Assembly: GCA_964615975.1 (NCBI GenBank)
Contig: CAZTTH010000097.1
Coordinates: 1-6,892 of the forward strand
Length of the DNA: 6,892 bases
Direction: 5' to 3'
Source: CAZTTH01 sp964615975
Lineage (GTDB): Bacteria; Verrucomicrobiota; Lentisphaeria; JABSQK01; JAJFLO01
Shown: piece by piece, positions 1 through 6,800 of the stretch
How positions within the stretch are numbered: position 1 is the first letter of the stretch
Layout: every line of letters starts with the position of its first letter
Translations under genes and position numbers: made by a program
Notes under the pieces: generated by a model
The model's input: the letters and a program-made list of their open reading frames with translations, nothing else
Database searches by the model: none
Told to the model about the DNA's origin: nothing

Positions 1-2
1 CG

Positions 3-2354
3 CCGATAACAACAACAGCCAGTGAAGAGGCAGCGCCGCCGCCAATTGCAAGTGAAATACCCATCAGTAGCGTCATGCCTCCACTCCCGCCGCTGGTACC
101 GCCATCGCCCGGAACGCCGCAACCGGCACTGAAAACGCCACTGTCCGCCATCACCTCACCGGTTGTCAACCCTGTCCAGAAGTCGGAGGCAAAAATTCCT
201 CTCCCTCCCAAGGTCAGTCAGCCGCACAATAATTACGAGGAAAATGCCCGGCAGATTCTGAAGAAAATCTGGAACTGGATCATCGTCGGCGCCGATAGTC
301 GCCCACCGGGGGTCACGATGGAGTACGCCATTGCCAGCAACTGGCTGCTCCGTCTCGGAATTCTGATTCTGGTTGTCGGCTTCGGCTTTTTTCTCAAATA
401 TTCCATTGACCATGGGTTGATCGGACCTGGCGCGCGAGTAGGGTTAACCATCATTGCCGGCACAACCATGATCACCTGGGGGACACACATCATCGGCAAA
501 CGCTTTCACCTCTTTGGGCAGGGGCTGATTGGCGGCGGCCTGGCAACTCTCTATTTTTCCATCTTCGCGGCGTTTAACTTTTACCATCTCATCAGCCAGG
601 TCAGCGGATTTCTGTTGATGGTTTTTATTACCGGAGCTGCCGGAGTGCTGGCGGTGCGGTTGAACTCGCCGTTGGTCGCGGTGCTGGGCATCATTGGCGG
701 CTATGGCACACCGGTGATGCTGAGTACCGGCGCCGCGAATTTTGTCGGGTTGTTCAGCTATATGCTGTTGTTGGGAATGGGGATTCTGGCGATCGCGCAG
801 CGAAAGAACTGGCATGTGCTCAACTATCTGGGATTATTTTTCAATTACGCGCTGATGATTGCCGCTTTGCAACGTCATTATCAGGTCAAGGATTGTTGGG
901 TGGTCATGCCCTATTTAGCGGCATTTTTCATGCTCTATTCGGTGCTGGTAATTTATTATAACCTCCTGCATCGGCAAAAGATTACCCTCATCGAAACCCT
1001 CGGGGCGGTGATCAATGCGGGAGTGGTGTTCAAGATCAGTCATGGAGTGATCGGAGGCGTGTATGGGTATCGCTGGACCGCGGTCATCGCTCTGATCATG
1101 GCGATCTATTACACGCTGCCGATATACGGATTTCTCCGCTTTAAAATCCACGATCGGCCCTTGATCTTTACCTTCATTACGCTGGCCTCTTTTTTTACCA
1201 CCATCACCATCCCTTTGGCCATCTCAAGAGACTGGCTGACCGTGAGCTGGGCGATTCAGGGATATGTCTTTCTCTGGGGCAGCGGTAAACTGCCCAGCCG
1301 CCTGGTGCAGCACATTGCCTATGCCATCTATCTTCTCGTATTATACCGCCTGTTGTTCCTTGATTTCTCCCGCCAATTTGCCTTTCCGATTTCGACCGAT
1401 GCCTTTCCCTCGTTTCATGAATATGTCATGGCAGCGCTGAATCGTGTGATCGCTTTGGGAATTCCGATTCTCGCTTTTTTGGGGGCCTATCGGCTGAACC
1501 TGAAACCACCAATTCCCGGGTCTTTATCGTTGCCTCCGGAAAATGATATCGAGACCGGTGTGAAAAAATCGACTGCGATCCACTGGCTTTTCTGGCTGAC
1601 CATTGGTTTGTTATTCATCTTTCTGCATTTTGAAATTAATCAGTCATTGGGCTATCTCTTCCCACCCATGCGGCTGCCCTCCCTGACGGTGTTATGGATC
1701 GGCTTGTGCCTGCTCTGTTTCAGCCGTTATCTGATATCGGCAAACCCATCGTTATTGGTCGTCACCGGTTTTCTGTTCATTGCCGCGCTGATTAAGTTAT
1801 TCTGCTGGGATTTACCCTCCTGGAATGTTGACCTATCACAACTTCTCTACCGTGAGACCTTCTCGCCCATGAGCGCGCTGATGCGATTGATTGACTTTGG
1901 TGTCATCATTGCATTTACCGCGTTCATGGCGGCAAAATTACGTTCCGATTCAGACGCCGATAATCAGCCATTGAGCGCGTTTAACATCATCGGCATCGTT
2001 CTTTTGTTTTTCTATCTGACGTTGGAAACCAATAGTTTTCTCCAGACCTTCATTCCCGGATTCCGCTCTGGCGGGGTGACCATATTATGGTCAATATTCG
2101 GGCTGGCATTATTGATCCTGGGGATTCGTTCGAATCAGCGCGGCAAACGTTATGCCGGTCTGGCCTTATTTATCATTGTGTGCCTCAAAATCTTCCTTTT
2201 CGATCTTGCCCACCTGGACCAGTTCTACCGGATCATCGCGTTCATTGGACTTGGCGTTCTGGTGCTCTGTGCCTCCTTTCTTTACCTCAAGTATCAACAT
2301 CGATTTTCCTCCGATTCCACGACAACACCATCTCATCAGGATGATCAGAAATGA
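3..2354 (+). CDS. DUF2339 family polytopic membrane protein, 5'-partial
   Basis: Large integral inner-membrane protein of unknown biochemical role, assigned to DUF2339. The reading frame is open to the left edge. The first in-frame ATG (75) has no convincing ribosome site and falls inside a Pro/Ala-rich linker of the kind that joins the N-terminal region to the membrane domain in this family, so the true start is probably outside the window. Counted from that ATG, residues 1-75 are a proline-rich, presumably soluble linker. From about residue 88 come some 20-22 hydrophobic segments, beginning with the family-like stretch ending in FFLKY, then a Gly-rich segment (GQGLIGGGLATLYF). The C-terminus carries LKIFLFDL followed by a YRIIAFIGLGVL-type segment, typical of the family ending. 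The stop overlaps the downstream DUF3999 start by four bases, indicating an operon. Family assignment is from recognised motifs and topology; function is unknown. ATG 75 remains a possible start if the protein is short. Confidence 0.85.
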   Translation, partial: PITTTASEEAAPPPIASEIPISSVMPPLPPLVPPSPGTPQPALKTPLSAITSPVVNPVQKSEAKIPLPPKVSQPHNNYEENARQILKKIWNWIIVGADSRPPGVTMEYAIASNWLLRLGILILVVGFGFFLKYSIDHGLIGPGARVGLTIIAGTTMITWGTHIIGKRFHLFGQGLIGGGLATLYFSIFAAFNFYHLISQVSGFLLMVFITGAAGVLAVRLNSPLVAVLGIIGGYGTPVMLSTGAANFVGLFSYMLLLGMGILAIAQRKNWHVLNYLGLFFNYALMIAALQRHYQVKDCWVVMPYLAAFFMLYSVLVIYYNLLHRQKITLIETLGAVINAGVVFKISHGVIGGVYGYRWTAVIALIMAIYYTLPIYGFLRFKIHDRPLIFTFITLASFFTTITIPLAISRDWLTVSWAIQGYVFLWGSGKLPSRLVQHIAYAIYLLVLYRLLFLDFSRQFAFPISTDAFPSFHEYVMAALNRVIALGIPILAFLGAYRLNLKPPIPGSLSLPPENDIETGVKKSTAIHWLFWLTIGLLFIFLHFEINQSLGYLFPPMRLPSLTVLWIGLCLLCFSRYLISANPSLLVVTGFLFIAALIKLFCWDLPSWNVDLSQLLYRETFSPMSALMRLIDFGVIIAFTAFMAAKLRSDSDADNQPLSAFNIIGIVLLFFYLTLETNSFLQTFIPGFRSGGVTILWSIFGLALLILGIRSNQRGKRYAGLALFIIVCLKIFLFDLAHLDQFYRIIAFIGLGVLVLCASFLYLKYQHRFSSDSTTTPSHQDDQK

Positions 2355-3736
2355 AGTCAACCTGGCAACCCTCCGTGTTCCTGATCGGCATACTTCTCCT
2401 GTCCGCGCTTGCGGTCCTGGCCTTCGACGAAACCCAGTTCCGCTTCTGGAAACCGGCGACTCCCGATCAAGTAGATAAAAAAACGGTGGTCGGAATGATC
2501 ATGGATGACGATATCTATGAAGAATCACGGGATGATTTTGCCGATCTTCGCCTGCTCAATAATGATCGTATCGAACAACCCTATGTGATTGAGCCGCGAT
2601 TGATGATCAAAGCCCGCCTGGTGTCACGCGCCTGCGCCAATCAACTGCTCTCCGTCACTACGCTGACCGACAATCGCCTGGAAATCATCGCCCGACTTAT
2701 GGACAATGATTGCCATCCGGATGAACTGATAATTACCTCGCCCATGAAAGACTTCACCTGTCAGGTTGCGGTTTGGAGCAGTGATGACCAACGATCCTGG
2801 ACCCCGCTGATCACGAACGCACCGATATTCGATTATTCGCGCTTCGTCGATTTTCGCAAACTCAATGTCCCCCTTCCCGCCAATCGTTCGCGCTTCCTGC
2901 GCATCATATTGGATAATATTACCGATGTGACTTCTGCGCCGTTTATGGAGATCGGCCAGGAGCGACATCAGGGAGCCGCCACCTCCGATACCAGCAAAAC
3001 CACCCTGATCCGGAGAAATTTTCGCATTGATAAACTGACCTTGAACAGCGCCGCGCATGAGGTGCCCGATACGACTCCGAGACTAGTCGAATATTCGGTC
3101 TCGTCATTCACGGTCACTCATGATCCCAAAACCCGGCAAACACAGATGATGGTGACAACCCGCCGCCAGCCTCTGACCCAATTTCTGCTTGTTACCGATG
3201 ATACCAATTTCAGCCGTCAGATACGTGTTGATATTCCGGTTGACAACCTCCCGGGAAAAGAGTGGGTAACGGTGGGAAACGCAGTGATCTCCCGGATAGA
3301 ATTGGGCACGCTTCACCATGAACAAATCCTGGTCGAGATCAGAGAATCCCGCCAGGCAACCTATCGATTAACCATAGAGAATCAGGACAACCCGCCATTG
3401 AACATTACCGCGATCAAGACCCAGGGCCCCAGTTATCGGGTGGTATTCATCACGGCGCCAGAAGAGCAATATCGATTGTATTTCGGCGCCAATCATCTCC
3501 AGGCTCCCGCATATGATCTTGGACAAATTCTCCCGGGACAACCTGCCACCACGGATGTCATTGAGTTCACCCCCGGAAAAGCATTGGCGCTCAATTCCGC
3601 TGATGCCCCGCGGTTTATCCGTCGGTTACTAAATGACAAGCGCAGTCTGGCGGTCATCCTGATCCTGATGGTTGTGATCGTCTGTGTGGGGATTTTTCGT
3701 GCCGTCAAAAAAGTCGATGCCATGCCGGAAGACTAA
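2351..3736 (+). CDS. DUF3999 family protein, membrane-anchored periplasmic
   Basis: A 461-residue protein of the DUF3999 type, function unknown. Residues 1-24 form a signal peptide (basic start, hydrophobic core, end SALAVLA), so the bulk should lie in the periplasm. One hydrophobic helix near residues 433-449 followed by basic residues (RAVKK) should anchor the C-terminus with a short cytoplasmic tail. Near the N-terminus, IYEESRDDFADLRLLNN followed by QPYVIEP matches the conserved opening of the family (a DLR motif, then a comment-like Pro-Tyr strand). The rest is beta-rich with repeated WSSDD/FLRIILDN-like strands suggestive of sandwich folds. The ATG overlaps the DUF2339 stop (ATGA), and AGGA at 2338-2341 lies nine bases upstream. 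DUF3999 and DUF2339 genes are often adjacent, which supports both assignments and suggests a shared complex; that last step is inference. Confidence 0.85.
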   Translation: MKSTWQPSVFLIGILLLSALAVLAFDETQFRFWKPATPDQVDKKTVVGMIMDDDIYEESRDDFADLRLLNNDRIEQPYVIEPRLMIKARLVSRACANQLLSVTTLTDNRLEIIARLMDNDCHPDELIITSPMKDFTCQVAVWSSDDQRSWTPLITNAPIFDYSRFVDFRKLNVPLPANRSRFLRIILDNITDVTSAPFMEIGQERHQGAATSDTSKTTLIRRNFRIDKLTLNSAAHEVPDTTPRLVEYSVSSFTVTHDPKTRQTQMMVTTRRQPLTQFLLVTDDTNFSRQIRVDIPVDNLPGKEWVTVGNAVISRIELGTLHHEQILVEIRESRQATYRLTIENQDNPPLNITAIKTQGPSYRVVFITAPEEQYRLYFGANHLQAPAYDLGQILPGQPATTDVIEFTPGKALALNSADAPRFIRRLLNDKRSLAVILILMVVIVCVGIFRAVKKVDAMPED

Positions 3737-3778
3737 CAAACAAAACCGCCCTTCGATGATGAAGGGCGATTTTGTTTG
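3737..3778. terminator. Bidirectional rho-independent terminator
   Basis: The hairpin begins directly after the DUF3999 stop. Arms 3737-3754 and 3761-3778 pair over 18 positions with a single C/A mismatch (3746/3769), around a six-base loop GATGAT. The G+C-rich core (CGCCCTTC/GAAGGGCG) is flanked by A-rich and T-rich arms, so either strand shows a stem followed by TTTTGTTTG. It should end the DUF2339-DUF3999 unit on + and the tRNA-Asn/GIY-YIG unit on -. Its right end overlaps the start of a tRNA-flank repeat. Confidence 0.85.
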
Positions 3779-3841
3779 AAGAATTGGCTCCGGCTGTAGG
3801 ATTCGAATCCGTCGGCTGACGGATTAATAGCTGCCTACTCT
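3774..3841 (-). repeat. Broken tRNA-Asn 3' copy (copy A), distal to the nuclease gene
   Basis: On the minus strand this reads as the second half of the nearby tRNA-Asn: a D-arm-like AGAGTAGG, a decayed anticodon arm with ATT in place of GTT, the T-loop TTCGAAT, CCTAC, the acceptor 3' strand AGCCGGA and GCCA. It then continues into the tRNA's own 3' flank. Bases 3774-3807 match 4178-4211 of the intact locus at 33 of 34 positions. The 5' acceptor strand is missing. Where the tRNA has its variable loop and T-stem 5' strand, this copy carries a different 16-base block that breaks T-stem pairing. It cannot fold as a tRNA, so it is a remnant or a repeat unit, not an RNA gene. Bases 3782-3827 are identical to copy B. 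Confidence 0.8.
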
Positions 3842-4098
3842 GGATTCGCTAAAATAGACTCCTTTAACCATCGCCGTCCTTGTTGCGATTTCAGTTGCTT
3901 CTCCCGTTTCATCGCTTCAGAGCGTGTTGTAAATTGTTCACAGTGAATCAGGCGCCAAGGTCCGGCATATCGCTTCGTGAACGTCGAGTTCGTATTATGC
4001 GGATTATTGTGCTCCTCAACTCGACGAGCAAGGTCATTCGTTTGGCCAACGTATAGCTTATCTTCAGGATTGGCCAGGACATATACGTGGAAAAACAT
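3835..4098 (-). CDS. Small GIY-YIG nuclease domain protein
   Basis: An 87-residue single-domain GIY-YIG protein of the small UvrC-N-like/UPF0213 type. The signature is HVYV at residues 4-7 and YVG at 16-18, then the arginine helix NDLARRVEEH (Arg25/Arg26) and the likely metal-binding glutamate in SEAMKREKQLK (Glu61). All core residues are present, so it is probably an active endonuclease fold. Length is normal for these one-domain proteins, and there is no separate DNA-binding domain. The ATG at 4098 gives the expected start next to the first beta strand, though no good ribosome site precedes it. The gene lies 28 bases after one broken tRNA-Asn copy, and its stop codon lies within tRNA-like sequence of the other. 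It probably depends on readthrough from the tRNA-Asn promoter. The family includes homing-type and repair-type nucleases; a homing-like role here is inference from the tRNA context. Confidence 0.88.
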   Translation of the reverse strand: MFFHVYVLANPEDKLYVGQTNDLARRVEEHNNPHNTNSTFTKRYAGPWRLIHCEQFTTRSEAMKREKQLKSQQGRRWLKESILANPE

Positions 4099-4118
4099 TA
4101 TTGCGATCAGATATCAGG

Positions 4119-4176
4119 TGAAAAATTGGCTCCGGCTGTAGGATTCGAATCCGTCGGCTGACGGATTAACAGCCAC
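4119..4176 (-). repeat. Broken tRNA-Asn 3' copy (copy B), between tRNA and nuclease gene
   Basis: Minus strand: GTGGCTGTTAA (anticodon arm with GTT) joined to a 16-base block TCCGTCAGCCGACGGA, then TTCGAAT, CCTAC, the acceptor strand and GCCA, followed by ATTTTTCA, which also follows the intact tRNA. The 50-nt body (4127-4176) lacks the 5' acceptor strand and D arm, and neither the anticodon stem nor the T stem can pair, so it is not a functional tRNA. Bases 4124-4169 are identical to 3782-3827 of copy A. The two copies flank the GIY-YIG gene as direct repeats spaced 342 bases apart. The ends given here are approximate. Confidence 0.8.
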
Positions 4177-4188
4177 GGTTTGAAAAAT

Positions 4189-4263
4189 TGGCTCCGGCTG
4201 TAGGATTCGAACCTACGACCAAGTGGTTAACAGCCACCTACTCTACCGCTGAGCTAAGCCGGA
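4189..4263 (-). tRNA. tRNA-Asn (anticodon GTT)
   Basis: A complete 75-nt cloverleaf is visible on the minus strand. Acceptor TCCGGCT pairs with AGCCGGA, followed by discriminator G and encoded CCA. The D arm is GCTC/GAGT with loop AGCGGTA. The anticodon arm is GGTGG/CCACT with loop CTGTTAA, giving anticodon GTT for asparagine. The variable loop is TGGTC, and the T arm is GTAGG/CCTAC with loop TTCGAAT. All stems pair, allowing G-T. The anticodon bases lie near 4228-4230. It is transcribed away from the EF-hand gene and toward the GIY-YIG gene, with two broken partial copies downstream. Confidence 0.97.
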
Positions 4264-4282
4264 GTAATTTCTAAAATTGTAT

Positions 4283-4288
4283 ATTATG
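4283..4288 (-). promoter_or_regulatory. Candidate -10 box for tRNA-Asn
   Basis: Read on the minus strand, CATAAT matches TATAAT at five of six positions and lies about 20 bases before the mature tRNA 5' end, a suitable distance for a short leader. No good -35 box is visible at normal spacing, so the call rests on the -10 and position alone. Confidence 0.35.
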
Positions 4289-4438
4289 GGAAGGGTAATA
4301 TGCGTTGCGGGAGATTGCAAAACACCGCCATCGATATAACTCAATAACCTGGTTCCAAGAACCTGAAAACACCCTGATTGAGCCCGATGTCCCAAAACAA
4401 ATTTTTATAAATAATCAGAGTTGCTGAGAATACAATCT

Positions 4439-4509
4439 CAAACCCCAGAGAAATTCGGTATCAAAAAAAACAGTCATATTGACAGACCAAACCCCAGATG
4501 GTAATTCGT
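4439..4509 (+). repeat. Imperfect direct repeat upstream of the EF-hand gene
   Basis: CAAACCCCAGA occurs at 4439-4449 and again at 4488-4498, 49 bases apart. After each copy similarity resumes as AATTCGGTA (4452-4460) and AATTCGTA (4503-4510). The second copy sits inside the spacer of the candidate promoter. It could be a paired operator or a local duplication; no regulator gene is present in the window. Confidence 0.45.
4479..4507 (+). promoter_or_regulatory. Candidate promoter for the EF-hand gene
   Basis: TTGACA at 4479-4484 is a perfect -35 consensus. At 17 bases spacing the -10 position is TAATTC (4502-4507), a poor match, while the better TATTAT (4515-4520) is spaced too far. The placement 58-86 bases upstream of the start codon is reasonable. 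An activator might compensate for the weak -10, but this is only a candidate. Confidence 0.3.
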
Positions 4510-4554
4510 AGCAATATTATCTTCTGCATAAACCAACACCCAAATAACTTAATT

Positions 4555-4558
4555 GAGG
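4555..4558 (+). promoter_or_regulatory. Ribosome binding site that sets the ATG start at 4565
   Basis: GAGG lies six bases before ATG 4565. An upstream in-frame TTG at 4553 overlaps this site, so it cannot use it. This decides in favour of the ATG as the real start. Confidence 0.7.
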
Positions 4559-4564
4559 TTCAAA

Positions 4565-6718
4565 ATGGCAGCCGAAACAACTTCTCATAAACATAACTGG
4601 CGATTCTTTCGCGCCGGTGGCACGGATCAGGTGAAATTAAATTCGAACGCCGATCTGGAAAATCTGGATCATCTCGATAAGAAATTATGGGCGACCTTGA
4701 GTTGTCCCGCCCGGGGATTGGAGTTTGATACCAAAACACTGGAAATGATTGACTCCGATAAGGATGGCCGGATTCGCGTTCCGGAAATCCTGGCGGCGGT
4801 TAAATGGTTGTGCGATCGGCTAAAAAATCCCAGCGATATTATCAATGGAAGCGATATCCTACCCCTCTCCGCGATTCATGAAAACACCCCTGAAGGCAGG
4901 CAGATTCTCGCTTCCGCGCAAAATATACTGAAAAATCTGGGGAAAACCGATGCCCGGGAAATCAGCCTCGCAGAAACCTTGGATACCGCCAAAATCTTCG
5001 CGCAAACCACATTCAATGGCGATGGTATTATCCCGGCTGATTCCGCAGCCGACGCGTCCACCCAAACTTTGATCGCTGATATCATCACCTGTTGCGGCAG
5101 TGTCCCTGACCGCAGCGGCAAACCTGGTATTGACCAATCCCTGATAAACCGCTTTTTCACCGAATTGGGGGCGTATGCGGACTGGTGGAAAAAAGCGGAA
5201 GACAATGTCCCTGAAATTCTCCCTCTTGGCGCGGCAAGCGAAAAAGTCGTGTCCTCCTTTAAAGCGGTTCGCGTCAAGATCGATGATTACTTTGCCCGCT
5301 GCCGGCTGGCGGAATTCGACGAACGAGCATTGGCGGCGTTGAATCGGCATGAATCCGATTATCTTTCATTTGCCGCCAGGGATTTAACGATTACCGGGGA
5401 AGAAATCGCCGGGTTTCCACTAGCCAGAATCACCGCCAAAAAACCCTTGCCATTAAAGGAAAACCTGAACCCCGCCTGGGTGAATAAATTAGCGGAATTT
5501 TCCCGGCATGTCATCGTGCCCTTGATGGGAGATAAATCCAGTCTTACCGGGGATGAATGGGCGACGATCACTGACAAACTGACTTTCCATGAAGCATGGC
5601 TGAAAGCAAAAGCGGGAGTGGCAGTGGAAAAGTTAGGTTTGCCGAGAATGCGCGAAATCCTCAGCGGCAATGGCAAAACAATATTGACTGATCTAATCGC
5701 CAAAGACAAGGAGCTTGAATCGGAAGTCAAACTGATCAGCGATATTGAACGTTTGATCCGTTATTATCGCGACCTCCATACCCTGTTGAATAATTTTGTT
5801 TCCTTCGCCCACTTCTATGGCAAAAAAGAAAAAGCAATTTTTCAAGCCGGCACTCTCTATCTCGATGGTCGAGCCTGTGAACTCTGTGTGCGTGTTGATG
5901 ATCTAGGCAAGCACGGAACGCTGGCTTCCCTGAGCAAAACCTATCTTGCCTATTGTGATTGTACGCGTCGCGGGGGGGCAGAAAAAATGACCATTGCCGC
6001 TGCCTTCACCAATGGCGATTCTGATTACCTGATGGTCGGACGCAATGGCGTTTTCTACGATCGCAAGGGGCAGGACTGGGATGCCACCATTAGCAAAATT
6101 ATTGATAATCCCATCAGCATTCGCCAGGCATTCTGGTCGCCCTACAAAAAATTTATCCGCCTGATTGAGAGTCAAATTGAAAAAATGGCATCCGCGCGCG
6201 AAAAGTCTGTCCAGGATAATGCCGCCGCCCGGATCGCCGATTCCGCAAAAGTGGTCGAAGCCGGTTCTAAACCGGGAGAAAAGAAGGAGGCCTTCGATGT
6301 CGCCAAATACGTCGGAATATTCGCTGCCCTGGCATTGGCGGTTGGCGCGATCGGGGCCGCCCTTGGCGCCATGATTGCCGCGCTGAGCAAATTAGCCTGG
6401 TGGCAATATCCCTTGGTCCTCGCCGCGATCATGCTCCTGATTTCCGGTCCTTCGATGATCCTGGCCTGGCTGAAACTGCGGCAGCGCAATCTCGGGCCGA
6501 TCCTGGATTCAAATGGCTGGGCGATCAACGCGCGAGTCTTGATCAACATTCCGTTTGGCAAATCGTTAACCAAAATCGCCGCCCTGCCAGGCAATTCAAC
6601 CCGTATCCTGGATGATCCTTATGCCGAAAAAAGTCATAGAAAAACCTGGATATTCATCATCCTGTTCCTGTTCTTGATCTGGATTGCTTTTGCCTTCAGC
6701 GGCTCGTATTGTCGGTAG
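4565..6718 (+). CDS. EF-hand-containing membrane protein of unknown function
   Basis: A 717-residue protein; function not recognised. Residues 63-74 form a canonical EF-hand loop (DSDKDGRIRVPE: Asp at 1, 3, 5, Gly at 6, Glu at 12), so calcium binding is likely. A second, degenerate loop (FNGDGII, about 150-156) follows. Residues 170-430 are soluble and probably helical. At 438-466 a CELC pair and a CDC pair (Cys438, 441, 464, 466) could bind a metal. A Trp/Tyr-rich stretch (MVGRNGVFYDRKGQDWD, then AFWSPYKKF) follows, then a charged linker. Three hydrophobic segments come at about 580-605, 612-636 and 695-713, the last close to the C-terminus. There is no signal peptide, so the long N-terminal part is probably cytoplasmic. 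Start ATG 4565 is chosen for its GAGG site. A run of seven G (5972-5978) lies in frame. The gene appears monocistronic. Confidence 0.8.
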   Translation: MAAETTSHKHNWRFFRAGGTDQVKLNSNADLENLDHLDKKLWATLSCPARGLEFDTKTLEMIDSDKDGRIRVPEILAAVKWLCDRLKNPSDIINGSDILPLSAIHENTPEGRQILASAQNILKNLGKTDAREISLAETLDTAKIFAQTTFNGDGIIPADSAADASTQTLIADIITCCGSVPDRSGKPGIDQSLINRFFTELGAYADWWKKAEDNVPEILPLGAASEKVVSSFKAVRVKIDDYFARCRLAEFDERALAALNRHESDYLSFAARDLTITGEEIAGFPLARITAKKPLPLKENLNPAWVNKLAEFSRHVIVPLMGDKSSLTGDEWATITDKLTFHEAWLKAKAGVAVEKLGLPRMREILSGNGKTILTDLIAKDKELESEVKLISDIERLIRYYRDLHTLLNNFVSFAHFYGKKEKAIFQAGTLYLDGRACELCVRVDDLGKHGTLASLSKTYLAYCDCTRRGGAEKMTIAAAFTNGDSDYLMVGRNGVFYDRKGQDWDATISKIIDNPISIRQAFWSPYKKFIRLIESQIEKMASAREKSVQDNAAARIADSAKVVEAGSKPGEKKEAFDVAKYVGIFAALALAVGAIGAALGAMIAALSKLAWWQYPLVLAAIMLLISGPSMILAWLKLRQRNLGPILDSNGWAINARVLINIPFGKSLTKIAALPGNSTRILDDPYAEKSHRKTWIFIILFLFLIWIAFAFSGSYCR

Positions 6719-6756
6719 AGTTTCTTTGCATTGTGGCGCAGATCTCGGACCTGAGC

Positions 6757-6800
6757 CTAAACTCGTGCCTGTTTAGCGTAATCATTGAGGGGAATCAATG
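6757..6800 (+). other. Two small hairpins downstream of the EF-hand gene
   Basis: CTAAAC (6757-6762) pairs with GTTTAG (6771-6776) around eight bases, and CATTGA (6783-6788) pairs with TCAATG (6795-6800) around GGGGAA. Neither is followed by a T run, so they are weak candidates for transcript-end structures, not confident terminators. Confidence 0.3.

Larger units (their letters stand above)
4264..4564. other. Divergent intergenic region, A+T-rich
   Basis: This 301-base gap between the tRNA-Asn (minus) and the EF-hand protein gene (plus) shows no plausible coding frame on either strand. It should hold both promoters. Besides the candidate promoters and direct repeat listed separately, it contains a small inverted repeat GGTTC-CAA-GAACC at 4351-4363 and A/T runs around 4395-4414 and 4462-4470. 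Confidence 0.6.

Noticed and set aside
2087..2478. Open frames on the + strand overlapping the DUF2339/DUF3999 junction
   Set aside because: They run out of frame through two well-supported genes and show no domain or start signal.
3782..3827. Integron attC site
   Set aside because: The repeat has a palindrome but no recognisable paired core sites, and its sequence is explained by tRNA-Asn.
3835..4098. LANPE near both ends of the GIY-YIG protein as an internal duplication
   Set aside because: The codons differ and the C-terminal copy is explained by read-in to tRNA-derived sequence.
4119..4176. Second tRNA-Asn gene
   Set aside because: Anticodon and T stems cannot pair and the 5' acceptor strand and D arm are absent.
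3782..4211. CRISPR-like array formed by the three related repeats
   Set aside because: Spacing is irregular, the repeats are tRNA-derived and no cas gene is near.
4553..4564. TTG start four codons upstream of ATG 4565
   Set aside because: The TTG overlaps the GAGG ribosome site that is well spaced for the ATG, and has no ribosome site of its own.
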